The notes beneath the pieces were generated by a model. It searched no databases and was not told where the DNA came from. It saw only the letters and a program-made list of their open reading frames with translations. Of a stretch of DNA of 64,000 bases, positions 7,966-16,239 are shown in pieces. Positions within the stretch are counted from its first letter, which is position 1. Each line of letters starts with the position of its first letter. Source of the DNA: Rhizobium sp. L43 (GTDB taxonomy: Bacteria; Pseudomonadota; Alphaproteobacteria; Rhizobiales; Rhizobiaceae). The translations under genes and the position numbers were made by a program. The DNA lies in contig NZ_NWSQ01000015.1 in NCBI RefSeq assembly GCF_002531725.1, forward strand, positions 1-64,000, in the 5' to 3' direction.

Positions 7966-9161
7966 CCGTTGTCGTCAGTGAGGAAGGTTTCGGCGAGCCG
8001 CACCCAGTAGCGGGCGGCGGGCGCGATGATCGCATCGTTGAAATTGTAGTGAGCGCTGTGAAGAGGAGCGCTGTCGCCATTGCCGACGAAGAGATAGCTG
8101 CCGGGATTGGCCTGCAGCATGAAGGCGAAATCTTCGCTGGCGGTTCTCGGCCGGAAGTCCTTCTCGATCGCGGCGAGGCCGAGCGCGTCATAGGCGACAT
8201 CACGGGCAAATGCCGTCTCTTTGGCGTGATTGACCAACGCCGGAAAGCCGAGACGGTAATTCACATCCGCCTCGGCGCCGAAGCTTTCGGCCTGGGCGCG
8301 CGCCAGGGCGGGAATGCGCTGTTGCAACAGCTGGCGGACAGTCTCGCTATAGGCCCGCATGGTCAGCTGCATCTCGACGCTTTCCGGGATGACGTTCGAG
8401 GCGGAGCCGGCATGGATCGAGCCGACGGTGACGACCGCCATCTCCTGCGGATCGACATTGCGCGAGACGACGCTCTGCAGCGCGGTGATGAAGGAGGCCG
8501 AAGCCAGCACCGGATCGACTGTCCGGTGCGGTTCGGCGCCATGGCCACCTTTGCCGATGATCTTGATGACCGCCTTGTCGACCGAAGCCATGGCCGGGCC
8601 GGCGACGAAGCCGAATTGACCCGTCGGCACGCCCGGCCAATTGTGCAGCCCGAAGACCGCATCGACGGGAAAACGCTCGAACAGGCCTTCCGAGATCATC
8701 TTGCGGGCGCCAGCGCCGATCTCCTCGGCGGGCTGGAAGATCAGCCGCAGCGTGCCACTGAAATTGCCGCTCTCAGAGAGATAGCGGGCGGCGGCCAAGA
8801 GGATCGAGGTATGTCCATCATGGCCGCAGGCATGCATGACGCCGGGGTTGCTGCTGGCATAGGCAAGGCCGGTCGCCTCCTCGATCGGCAGCGCGTCCAT
8901 GTCGGCGCGAATGCCGATCCGCCTCTTGCCGTCGCCGCGCCGGAGGGTGGCGACGACACCGGTGCCGGCAATGCCCGTCGCCACTTCGTAGCCCCAGGCG
9001 GAAAGGCGGGATGCCACGAGCTTGCTGGTCCTCAGCTCCTGGAAGGCAAGCTCCGGATATTGGTGCAGGTCGTGGCGAAGCGCGATGATCTCGTCGAGAT
9101 AAGAGGCGATACCCTGCTCGACCGGATCGTTGCTGCGCGGGTTTTGAGCGATGATGTCCAT
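7962..9161 (-). CDS. M20 family amidohydrolase (N-acyl amino acid deacylase)
   Basis: The metal-binding motifs of the M20D hippuricase/aminoacylase group are present: RADMDALP (D87 region), HACGHDGHT (110-118), PAEE (144-147) and GKGGHGAEPH. The 399-residue length is normal. By family it hydrolyses the amide bond of N-acyl amino acids with two divalent metals. It lies 17 nt after the NtaA-type monooxygenase and is coupled to the acetyltransferase. The best inference is a SndA-like deacetylase that releases the free amino acid after oxidative cleavage. Confidence 0.88.
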   Translation of the reverse strand: MDIIAQNPRSNDPVEQGIASYLDEIIALRHDLHQYPELAFQELRTSKLVASRLSAWGYEVATGIAGTGVVATLRRGDGKRRIGIRADMDALPIEEATGLAYASSNPGVMHACGHDGHTSILLAAARYLSESGNFSGTLRLIFQPAEEIGAGARKMISEGLFERFPVDAVFGLHNWPGVPTGQFGFVAGPAMASVDKAVIKIIGKGGHGAEPHRTVDPVLASASFITALQSVVSRNVDPQEMAVVTVGSIHAGSASNVIPESVEMQLTMRAYSETVRQLLQQRIPALARAQAESFGAEADVNYRLGFPALVNHAKETAFARDVAYDALGLAAIEKDFRPRTASEDFAFMLQANPGSYLFVGNGDSAPLHSAHYNFNDAIIAPAARYWVRLAETFLTDDNG

Positions 9162-9178
9162 GGCGGTTCGCCGGCGCC

Positions 9179-10528
9179 TCAGGCGCCGACAGCCTTTCCG
9201 CGCTCGACCTGATCGGCGTCGGCCGCATAGCGGCTTTCGCGGAACGGCAGGCCGAGATGGTCGCGCAGCGTCTCGCCCTTCAGGACCGGATCGAAATAGC
9301 CGCGTTCGGTGAGGAGCGGCAGAACATGTCTGGAGAAATCGTCGAAACCTTCGGCGATGACGGGAAAGCCGAGAATGAAGCCGTCGGCCGCACCCTGATC
9401 CACCCAGCGGATGATCTCGTCGGCGATATGCTCGGCGGTGCCGATGAAGGCAGTGCGCGGCGTTGCCGAATCGAGCGCGACCTCGCGCAGCGTCAAGCCT
9501 TTCTCGCGCGCCGTCCTTTTGATGCGGTCGGTGGTGGCGCGGAAATTGTTTCTGCCGATATCGCCGAGTTCGGGGAACGGCCCGTCCAGCGGATAGGCGC
9601 TGAAATCATGATGATCGAAGAAGCGGCCGAGATAGAGCAGCGCCTCCTCAATGGTGACAAGATTGCGGATCGCCTGGTACTTGGCTTCCGCCTCATCGGA
9701 CGTCGCACCGACGATCGGCCCGATACCGGGATAGATACCGACTTCCGCGGCCGGGCGCCCATGCGCGATGACGCTGTCCTTCAGCTGGCGATAAAAGGCC
9801 TGCGCCTCTTCGAACGGCCCGCCATTGGTGAAGACCGCATCGGCATGCTTGCCGGCGAGCCGGATGCCGGAATCCGAGGCGCCCGCCTGGAACACGACCG
9901 GCTGGCCCTGCTTCGAACGGCCGATATTGAGCGGCCCCTCGACGCGGAAGAAGCGGCCCTTGTGGTTAAGCCGATGCATCTTGGTCTTGTCGACGAAGAC
10001 GCCGGTCTCGCGGTTGCGGACGAAGGCGTCATCGTCCCAGGAATCCCACAGGCCCTTGATCGCATCGATATAGTCCTCGGCGATCTCGTAGCGCAGCTCG
10101 TGTTCGGGATGTTCGCGGCTGTAGTTGCGGCCCGAGCCCTCGAGCGGCGAGGTTACTGCGTTCCACCCTGCCCGGCCGCCGCTGATGAGATCGATCGAGG
10201 CGAACTGGCGGGCGATGGTGAAGGGATCGCTGTAGGAGGTCGAGACCGTGCCGACGAGGCCGATTTTCGAGGTCGAGGCGGCTAGCGCCGAGAGAATGGC
10301 GATCGGCTCGAACCGGTTGAGGAAATGCGGGATCGACTGCTCGATGATATAGAGCCCATCGGCGACGAAGGCGAAAGCGATGCCGGCCGCTTCCGCCTTG
10401 CGCGCCGTCTTGACGAAGAAGTCGAAATTGACGCTGGCATCGGCCGGTCCGCTCGGATGTTTCCAGGCATTCATGTGGCCGCCGGGGCCCTGCAGCATGA
10501 TGCCGAACGTGACGTGTTTCTGAGTCAT
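9179..10528 (-). CDS. NtaA/SnaA/SoxA-type flavin monooxygenase (CmoJ-like)
   Basis: This 449-residue luciferase-fold enzyme matches the nitrilotriacetate monooxygenase A / DszA group, with the N-terminus VTFGIMLQGPGGHMNAWKHP and the SGGRAGWNAVTSPLEGSGRNYSRE block conserved there (motif seen in parts). These FMNH2-dependent oxygenases need a separate flavin reductase, which is not encoded nearby. In Bacillus the equivalent (CmoJ) cleaves N-acetyl-S-alkylcysteines. It lies 23 nt after the first gene of the operon. The position between two LLM enzymes and a deacylase supports an organosulfur role. Confidence 0.85.
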   Translation of the reverse strand: MTQKHVTFGIMLQGPGGHMNAWKHPSGPADASVNFDFFVKTARKAEAAGIAFAFVADGLYIIEQSIPHFLNRFEPIAILSALAASTSKIGLVGTVSTSYSDPFTIARQFASIDLISGGRAGWNAVTSPLEGSGRNYSREHPEHELRYEIAEDYIDAIKGLWDSWDDDAFVRNRETGVFVDKTKMHRLNHKGRFFRVEGPLNIGRSKQGQPVVFQAGASDSGIRLAGKHADAVFTNGGPFEEAQAFYRQLKDSVIAHGRPAAEVGIYPGIGPIVGATSDEAEAKYQAIRNLVTIEEALLYLGRFFDHHDFSAYPLDGPFPELGDIGRNNFRATTDRIKRTAREKGLTLREVALDSATPRTAFIGTAEHIADEIIRWVDQGAADGFILGFPVIAEGFDDFSRHVLPLLTERGYFDPVLKGETLRDHLGLPFRESRYAADADQVERGKAVGA

Positions 10529-10551
10529 GGAATCGATCTCCTTGAAAACGG

Positions 10552-11544
10552 TCAGGCGACGAGGGAAAGCCGCTCGGCGGCGAGCAGCTCGATGGAAGCC
10601 AGGCGCTCGGCGACCGAAAGCGCCGGCGTGTCCAGCACGAACTCCTTGACGCCGTAGCGGCGGTGAAGCTCATCCAATTCCTTGCGGATCTGCTTTGCCG
10701 TGCCGTGCAGGACGCTCGGTACCTTCTCCTCGATGCGGTAATCGGTGACGCCGGCCTGGCGGGCGAATTCGGCCGCCTGCTCCTCGCTGCCGACATTGAC
10801 GGTCTGGCCGTTCGGCAGGAACACCTTCACGATGCGCAACTTGCCGACGCGCTCGCGGGCATAGTCCTCGCTTTCGGCGGCGAAGGCTGCGAGCGCCAGG
10901 ATCGGCCGCTTGCCGCCGGATGCCCGCTCATAGGTCTCGAGGGTTCTGCGCAAATTGTCAGGATCGCCGTTCAGGTGACCGGCGAAAACAAGCTCCCAGC
11001 CTTTCTCCGCAGCGAGCTCGGCGCTTTCGACGCTGGCGCCGAGCAGGAAACGTTCAGGCGCGGTCGGTGGGAAAGGGGTCGCCTGCGCGCCGTCGTAATT
11101 CGGGTCGGCGGCGAGATAGGTGTTGAGATCGGAAAGCTGGCCGGCAAAATCCGGCTTCCTGGACGGATCGACGGCAAGCTGGAGCGCGCGCGTCGACAGC
11201 GGAAAGCCGCCCGGCGCCTTGCCGACACCGAGATCGACTCGGCCGGGCGCCAGCGAGGCCAGAAGATTGAAGGTCTCGGCAACCTTATAGGCGCTGTAGT
11301 GCTGCAGCATGACGCCGCCGGAGCCGATGCGGATCTTCGACGTTCTGGCGAGAAGATAGGCGATCAGCGCCTCCGGCGCGGAGCTTGCCAGATTGGACAT
11401 GTTATGATGCTCGGCAACCCAGAAACGGTGATAGCCGAGCTCCTCGGCCCGGGCGGCAATCTTCACCGTCGCCCGCAACGCGTCCGCAGCGGTAAGACCC
11501 TGTTCGATCGGGCTTTTGTCGAGAAGGCTGAGGAGATAGGTCAT
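10552..11544 (-). CDS. LLM class flavin-dependent oxidoreductase (CmoO/YtmO-like)
   Basis: This is a single-domain luciferase-like protein of 330 residues. It carries the conserved RFWVAEHHNMSNLASSAP segment and the RIGSGGVMLQHYSAYKVAE strand-loop typical of the MsnO8/YtmO group. It is the first gene of the operon. Upstream are a TATAAT box and a palindrome shared with the desaturase promoter. By family it oxidises a substrate with FMNH2 and O2. The YtmO similarity is by eye and the substrate is inferred from the neighbours. Confidence 0.85.
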   Translation of the reverse strand: MTYLLSLLDKSPIEQGLTAADALRATVKIAARAEELGYHRFWVAEHHNMSNLASSAPEALIAYLLARTSKIRIGSGGVMLQHYSAYKVAETFNLLASLAPGRVDLGVGKAPGGFPLSTRALQLAVDPSRKPDFAGQLSDLNTYLAADPNYDGAQATPFPPTAPERFLLGASVESAELAAEKGWELVFAGHLNGDPDNLRRTLETYERASGGKRPILALAAFAAESEDYARERVGKLRIVKVFLPNGQTVNVGSEEQAAEFARQAGVTDYRIEEKVPSVLHGTAKQIRKELDELHRRYGVKEFVLDTPALSVAERLASIELLAAERLSLVA

Positions 11545-11578
11545 GACGCCACGATCCGATCCTTGGTTGCAAAGTTTA

Positions 11579-11610
11579 ATCTATAAAATCGGTAGACAAA
11601 CTCAATTATA
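11579..11610 (-). promoter_or_regulatory. Promoter and palindromic operator of the nine-gene operon
   Basis: On the minus strand a perfect TATAAT (11610-11605) is followed 7 nt later by GTCTAC-N7-ATAGAT (11597-11579), so the palindrome covers the probable transcription start. It lies about 34 nt before the first start codon. It matches the site at 1683-1701 at 16 of 19 positions. A repressor sensing the operon's substrate is the simplest reading. Confidence 0.6.
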
Positions 11611-11720
11611 AGAAATGACATTCTCTTTCGAACACGAGGAGTGAAAAAAAGCGGCCGCACCTAAGATGGAAAATCGCCTGCCGGGACCGTGTCTCACCGG
11701 CAGCGTAAGCCGTCTTTCAA

Positions 11721-11751
11721 TCGACCACTTAATAATCTATATTCTGGTCGA
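11721..11751 (+). promoter_or_regulatory. Inverted repeat over the toxin-antitoxin promoter
   Basis: TCGACCA (11721-11727) and TGGTCGA (11745-11751) flank a TATATT -10-like box, just upstream of the antitoxin ribosome site GGGAG. This is the usual place for autoregulation by a type II toxin-antitoxin complex. Confidence 0.45.
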
Positions 11752-11764
11752 AAGGGAGTAACGC

Positions 11765-12035
11765 ATGAAGCTGTCAGAACAGGTCAAGCCGATCAGCTAC
11801 TGCGCCGGAGATCATCCGGACGCTGAAGGATAATCCGCAGCCGGTCGTCATTACGCTTCACGGGGAGGCGAAAGCCATCCTTCAAGATGTCGGCCAATAT
11901 GAAGAAACACAGGAGACACTGGCGCTCCTGAAGGTGCTGGCGCTCACCACCCGGCAAGTCGAGGAAGGCAAACTGCGCCCTGCTGCGGAATCCTTCGCGC
12001 TCATCCGCAAACGTCTGGCGGACAGTCAGTCCTGA
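11765..12035 (+). pseudogene. Phd/YefM-type antitoxin, frameshifted near its N-terminus
   Basis: ATG at 11765 with GGGAG upstream begins MKLSEQVKPISY, a typical start for this antitoxin group. After Tyr12 the frame runs into CAGDHPDAEG and a stop. The rest of the antitoxin continues in the next frame (APEIIRTLKDNPQPVVITLHGEAK, seen across 11801 onward) to a TGA overlapping the toxin start. The homologous region seems to have lost a few codons' worth of bases not divisible by three. No ATG, GTG or TTG restarts the good frame early. The toxin gene next to it is intact. Confidence 0.7.
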
Positions 12036-12361
12036 TGCCATATCGTGTTCTTTTCACTGAGGATGCGGAACGCGACATCGAGGATCTCTATCGCTTCATC
12101 GCTAGCCGCGACGGCACCGAGACGGCAGAGCGCATCCTGACGGAAATCGAGAGTGCCTGCGCCGAGCTTGAAGAATTCCCCGTCCGCGGAGATATTCCGA
12201 AGGAGTTGGCGGGTATCGGTATTTCCGAATATCAAGAACTGCACCATAAGCCGTGGCGCATGATCTATCGGATCCTGGGCACGGATGTCGTCGTCTACTG
12301 CGTCGTAGACGGACGTCGCGACATGCAGAGTTTTCTGGAGCGAAGGCTTATCCGCGCTTAG
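12035..12361 (+). CDS. ParE/RelE-type toxin
   Basis: This 108-residue protein has the ParE pattern: MPYRVLFTEDAERDIEDLYRFIA at the N-terminus, FPVRGDIPKEL in the middle and the terminal strand YRILGTDVVVYCVVDGRRDMQ. Family members inhibit gyrase or cleave mRNA and are neutralised by a Phd/YefM antitoxin encoded upstream. Its ATG overlaps the antitoxin stop (TGATG). The upstream antitoxin reading frame is broken, so the toxin may be poorly translated, controlled by another antitoxin, or silently inactive. The gene is convergent with repC. Confidence 0.85.
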   Translation: MPYRVLFTEDAERDIEDLYRFIASRDGTETAERILTEIESACAELEEFPVRGDIPKELAGIGISEYQELHHKPWRMIYRILGTDVVVYCVVDGRRDMQSFLERRLIRA

Positions 12362-12390
12362 CCACACGCTGCCCACACGGAGGCTCAACA

Positions 12391-13695
12391 CTACCCAACT
12401 TTCCGCCCCGCCGGCGCATTTGCCCGTAGGAGCGCCATCAGCATCGGGCCGATCGCAAATTCTCCCTTTTCACTTCGCCGCGTCAGGCCACGAAGGTAGC
12501 CACCGGCCGAATTGATGTGGCCGCCGCGCTCCAGGATGCATGCCATCACGGTCGCGGCGTTTTCCGGACCCATCACATCTGCCGCCTCCTCATAGGCCGA
12601 GGGACTGACGCCCAGCATCGATCGAACGGTGACGGCTGCGGTCATCAGGTCGCGCCAATTGCGGATTGCGCCACCCGGCCCGTAGGCCAGGATTTCCGGG
12701 CAGGCCTGCAGAACCAGGCCGAGTGGGAAGGATTTCAGCCCGCCACCATCATCGCGGTTGCCCGACCGCCGACCCTGCTCTTCCTCCTGCCGGTTCGGAT
12801 GGGCTGTCTCCCCCCTGCCCTGTTCCGGCGCCACGGCTGCTCGCCGGTTGTCTTGCTCAGGCATCGCGCCCTGCTTCGGTTCGAAGCTTGGTTCAAGTTC
12901 AGAATTGGATTCGGAGTTTGAATTCTGTATGTGACGCTCGATATAATCGGCATTGCCGCTTTGTTTTGCTGATTTAACTCGAATTTCCAGCCGGTTAAGG
13001 ATACCGGCGCGCAGAGCCGTCAATTCATCCAGCAATTGTTCGAGCTGTGCTGTCGTCGGCGACCGCGGCAGGCCTTCGATCAGCTCCCGGAATTCGCCGT
13101 ACAGGCTTTGCCAATCCCCCGGGATCTCCTCTTCGACAGCCGCTTCGATCAGCTTCGCGATATCACGGCGGCAAAGAGTGATGCGTTCGCGCAGCCGCTG
13201 GACATGCAGCCGCTCGGCCATCACCTCGGCCGCCAACTGCTCGATCTCCTCGGAGCGGGCAAGCAGCGGTGCCAACGAGAAGCCGAAGGCCTCGTCGACC
13301 TCCCCTGCCCTGTCCCTGCGGACATAACGCTTGCCGTTTGGGCTGTCTCTGCGCAGCAGGAGACCCGCCTCGACGAGTGCGGCGAGATGGCGGCGCACGG
13401 TCTGTTCGGCCATGCCATGCGTTCTCAGCGAAAGCTGGATATTCGATGGGAAGACGATCAAACCGTTTTCCTGCGCCAGCTCGTTCTTCGGGTAAAAGCT
13501 TAAGAGCGCATTGAGCACGGCAAGCGTCCGATCGCCGATGCCAAGCAGCGGCTTTGCCTCGCACAACGCACGAAACAATTTCCACTTGTCGACCGACTGA
13601 TCGGACTTGACCTCCCCGGCCATCACCTGGTTTGCAAGCATGCCAAGCGTCATTGACCGCCGCCCGAAAGGCGTCGTCACATTCCCGATTTCCAT
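12391..13695 (-). CDS. repC: Plasmid replication initiator RepC
   Basis: The N-terminus MEIGNVTTPFGRRSMTLGML and the winged-helix block (VFPSNIQLSLRTHGMAEQTVRRHLAALVEAGLL, in parts) are those of alphaproteobacterial RepC. RepC binds the origin inside its own gene and is limiting for replication. ATG at 13695 is preceded by GAGGTGAAGGAT, giving 434 residues; the longer ORF to 13794 runs through the antisense RNA region. The central region, about residues 235-300, is low-complexity (Asn/Ser/Glu-rich) and AT-rich in DNA. It is the third gene of repABC and is controlled by the ctRNA just upstream. Confidence 0.96.
   Translation of the reverse strand: MEIGNVTTPFGRRSMTLGMLANQVMAGEVKSDQSVDKWKLFRALCEAKPLLGIGDRTLAVLNALLSFYPKNELAQENGLIVFPSNIQLSLRTHGMAEQTVRRHLAALVEAGLLLRRDSPNGKRYVRRDRAGEVDEAFGFSLAPLLARSEEIEQLAAEVMAERLHVQRLRERITLCRRDIAKLIEAAVEEEIPGDWQSLYGEFRELIEGLPRSPTTAQLEQLLDELTALRAGILNRLEIRVKSAKQSGNADYIERHIQNSNSESNSELEPSFEPKQGAMPEQDNRRAAVAPEQGRGETAHPNRQEEEQGRRSGNRDDGGGLKSFPLGLVLQACPEILAYGPGGAIRNWRDLMTAAVTVRSMLGVSPSAYEEAADVMGPENAATVMACILERGGHINSAGGYLRGLTRRSEKGEFAIGPMLMALLRANAPAGRKVG
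12889..12989. other. AT-rich segment inside repC, probable origin
   Basis: This stretch within repC is clearly richer in A+T than its surroundings. In characterised repABC plasmids oriV lies in an AT-rich region of the repC coding sequence. The location here is inferred from that knowledge plus base composition. Confidence 0.35.
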
Positions 13696-13752
13696 ATCCT
13701 TCACCTCAACAAGGCAAAAGAAATCCGCTCGCCAAAACGGCGCCAAAAACTC

Positions 13753-13781
13753 TTGACAGCGATTCTCGGAAATGCGATTCT
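13753..13781 (+). promoter_or_regulatory. Promoter of the antisense RNA
   Basis: A perfect TTGACA (13753-13758) is followed at 17 nt by GATTCT (13776-13781), on the strand opposite to repC. The place and orientation are those of the incompatibility antisense RNA promoter in repABC operons. Confidence 0.65.
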
Positions 13782-13787
13782 CGGAGG

Positions 13788-13840
13788 TGTTCAAGACTAC
13801 GAGGAAAGCTTCCGTGACGGTGACGTTCGGGGGCTTTTTT
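13788..13840 (+). ncRNA. incA-type antisense ctRNA between repB and repC
   Basis: The inferred transcript of about 53 nt begins just after the -10 box and ends in a 10-bp hairpin: AAAGCTTCCG (13805-13814) pairs with CGGGGGCTTT (13828-13837) with two G-U wobbles, followed by a run of T. It is complementary to the repC leader. In the repABC family (e.g. p42d) this RNA represses repC translation and sets copy number and incompatibility. Length, location and terminator all agree with the family. Confidence 0.8.
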
Positions 13841-13865
13841 CTTTTGCGCGTTATCTCCTATCCCG

Positions 13866-13881
13866 ATTGTCAGCTGACAAC
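13866..13881. promoter_or_regulatory. parS-like palindrome, repB-repC gap
   Basis: The sequence ATTGTCAGCTGACAAC is a 16-bp near-palindrome differing at one end base from the repABC parS consensus GTTNNNNGCNNNNAAC. The 14-nt core recurs at 16244-16259 upstream of repA. RepB binding is inferred. Confidence 0.7.
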
Positions 13882-13894
13882 CGGTCTAACTGCC

Positions 13895-14887
13895 TCATTT
13901 TCCCTCATTTTCCTCTTCGAACTCGGCGGCGAGGCCTACCAACCGCTGAGCTAGGAATTCCGAAAACGCCGCCGATTTGACGGTGATGCGAAAGGTTTTG
14001 CCGGAGCGGGCCACCGAAGCAAGCATTGCGCCGCCCTGGGTCCGAAGCGTCTGCTCGACCCGCTGCGACGGGCTCTTTTCTTCCAGCGCCTTCCAAATGA
14101 CGTCGAAGCGTCTATTGCTCTCCAGCGCCTGGAAAGCTGCGGTAGCGATTGCGGCCTGCGCCTTCTTCTGCCCGCCTGTCTCCCTGAATTTCTCGGCAAA
14201 GGCCAACCAGCGCGGCCGCCCGACCTTGGGCGCCGGGCCGATGGCGAGAATGATCTCGGGATCGATCGTCTGCGCCACCTGCAGCAGCCTTGACGTTTCC
14301 GGCTTGTCCGTTGCCAGCGCCTGGGCAATCATGTCGCGGTTGAAGCCATGTTCATCCATGCGTCGTGCAAACAGCGCCCGTTCGATAAAGCTTAGGTCGA
14401 CACGCGGGCCGTTTTCCTGACCCTGCGCGAGGATCAGCTCTTCATCCGTGAGCTTGCGCACGACGGCTTTGACGGACACCCCGATCTCCGCAGCTGCGCG
14501 CAAGCGTCTGTGGCCGTAGGCCGCCTGGTAATGCCCGGCCTTTACAGGATCGGGCCGCACCAGGATCGGGACCTGCTGGCCGCTTTCCCGGATCGACTGC
14601 TTCAGCCGCTCGAACTCGGGGTCCTTGTCGATGGGAATGCGGTCGCGAATAAACGACATTTCGACGGTCGCCGGATCAATCTCCAGCACCTTGTCGCCCA
14701 AAGCCAGCGATTCGCGCAGCGCCTTGGCGGCTGCTGCTTCCTCACCCAACCGTCCCAGCGACAGGTTCATCGCCTTAACCGCGCCCGAGGGCCGATGCGG
14801 CGGCGGTTGCGCAGCTGGCGCCTCCGGCCGGGTCGGCTCGACGGCGCCGACCATGCTCTTCAGGATGTCGCGTCCTTTTGGGCTCAT
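13895..14887 (-). CDS. repB: Plasmid partitioning protein RepB (ParB family)
   Basis: The N-terminus MSPKGRDILKSMVGA, the ParB-type nuclease/CTPase domain (IRESGQQVPILVRP, then YGHRRLRAA) and a central HTH region are visible. RepB binds parS sites and loads the RepA ATPase. ATG at 14887 overlaps the repA stop (ATGA) and has GGAGCAGGAC upstream; an ATG 12 nt earlier is less likely. The length of 330 residues is normal. The downstream gap to repC carries the ctRNA and a parS-like site. Confidence 0.95.
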   Translation of the reverse strand: MSPKGRDILKSMVGAVEPTRPEAPAAQPPPHRPSGAVKAMNLSLGRLGEEAAAAKALRESLALGDKVLEIDPATVEMSFIRDRIPIDKDPEFERLKQSIRESGQQVPILVRPDPVKAGHYQAAYGHRRLRAAAEIGVSVKAVVRKLTDEELILAQGQENGPRVDLSFIERALFARRMDEHGFNRDMIAQALATDKPETSRLLQVAQTIDPEIILAIGPAPKVGRPRWLAFAEKFRETGGQKKAQAAIATAAFQALESNRRFDVIWKALEEKSPSQRVEQTLRTQGGAMLASVARSGKTFRITVKSAAFSEFLAQRLVGLAAEFEEENEGK

Positions 14888-16101
14888 GTCCTGCTCCATG
14901 CGCTGCGAATGAGTTGCTCGACCTCGGCATTGACGCTGTCGACGGATTCAACCCCGCGGTCATAGGTCTGGCGATGCATCGTCTCGCGTCCCGCTTCATA
15001 GATCGTCTGCTTGGAGAGCCCCGCATCCGAAACCGCCGTCGACTTGACCATCATCGAGGTCAGTACACGCTCGCCGAACAGACTGCGCAGGAAGGCGACG
15101 ATCTGCGCCTGCGGACCATCATTGGCCTCATAGCGGGTAACCAGATAGCGCATCCAGTCGTAATCGAGATTGCCGCCGGCCTGCTTGACCACGGCCAGAA
15201 GGTCGGAGGTCATCGTCAGGAACTGGTTCATCGACGCCACGTCGAGCATCTGCGGATGAACGGTGATGAGGACGGAAGTGGCGGCGCAAAGAGCAGACAG
15301 CGTCAGGAAGCCGAGGGTCGGCGGGCAATCGATGATGACGACGTCATAGCTCTGCTCCAGCGAATGCAGCGCATTGCCGACCCGCATGAAGAACATGTCC
15401 TTGTCGTCGCGGTTGGTGTCGGCAAGCGCCTTTGGAGTATCGTGTTCGAACTCGTGCAGTTCGAGATTGCCGGGGATGAGATCGAGCCCGGGGAAATAGG
15501 TCTGGCGGACGATGTCGCTAACGTCGCGGCGCGTCTCGTCATATTTGATGGCGCCGTAAAGCGTCTCATTTTCGCCGACGTCGAATTCGGGCTGATATCC
15601 GAGCATCGCCGACATCGACGCCTGCGGATCGAGGTCGACCGCGAGCACGCGGTAGCCACGAAGCGCCAGAAACTGTGCCAGGTGAATTGACGTAGTCGTC
15701 TTGCCGGAGCCGCCCTTGAAATTGGTGACGGCGATGACCTGGAGATGGTCGCCCGGCCGACGCATCGGCAAATAGGAGGGTTTGGTGCGCCCGAGATGCT
15801 GGCGCATCGCATGGATTTCTTCCAGCGAGAACACCCGGCGTCCGGACGCCGTCTTTTCGGGATTGATGCTTTCCACCTGGGCGGCGAGGTGGCGAACGTA
15901 GCTGTCGGTGACGCCGAGCAGCTTGGCAGCCTCGATGCTGCTGAACCGCCGCAGCGATTTGCGGGCATCGGGCGAAAACAACCGCTCGAACAGCACCTGC
16001 AACTGGCTGCTGAGCATCGTCGAGTCCTGCGCAATCGTCTCGTCGATCGAGACTTGACTCGCTCTCTTGGCTTTCTCAACAATCGCGGCCTTGGTCGGCA
16101 T
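14884..16101 (-). CDS. repA: Plasmid partitioning ATPase RepA (ParA family)
   Basis: This 405-residue ParA-type ATPase has a deviant Walker A KGGSGKTT (129-136), a switch region VDLDPQAS and VVIIDCPPTLGF. An N-terminal HTH-like region (FSSIEAAKLLGVTDSYVRHL) allows self-repression in this family. It segregates the plasmid together with RepB and represses the repABC promoter. It is the first gene of the operon. The upstream region carries a 24-bp palindrome and a larger inverted repeat. Confidence 0.96.
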   Translation of the reverse strand: MPTKAAIVEKAKRASQVSIDETIAQDSTMLSSQLQVLFERLFSPDARKSLRRFSSIEAAKLLGVTDSYVRHLAAQVESINPEKTASGRRVFSLEEIHAMRQHLGRTKPSYLPMRRPGDHLQVIAVTNFKGGSGKTTTSIHLAQFLALRGYRVLAVDLDPQASMSAMLGYQPEFDVGENETLYGAIKYDETRRDVSDIVRQTYFPGLDLIPGNLELHEFEHDTPKALADTNRDDKDMFFMRVGNALHSLEQSYDVVIIDCPPTLGFLTLSALCAATSVLITVHPQMLDVASMNQFLTMTSDLLAVVKQAGGNLDYDWMRYLVTRYEANDGPQAQIVAFLRSLFGERVLTSMMVKSTAVSDAGLSKQTIYEAGRETMHRQTYDRGVESVDSVNAEVEQLIRSAWSRT

Positions 16102-16239
16102 TCACGCAAATCCTGATAAATCGGGTAATTTTGCGCAAATGATCGTGAGTCTGCCGATTCCGTCAAGCGGTTTCTTGGTTAGCGAATAGATAACAAACCG
16201 GATTCGGCGAAGAAATCATGTGGAATTCCGGAATCTTAG

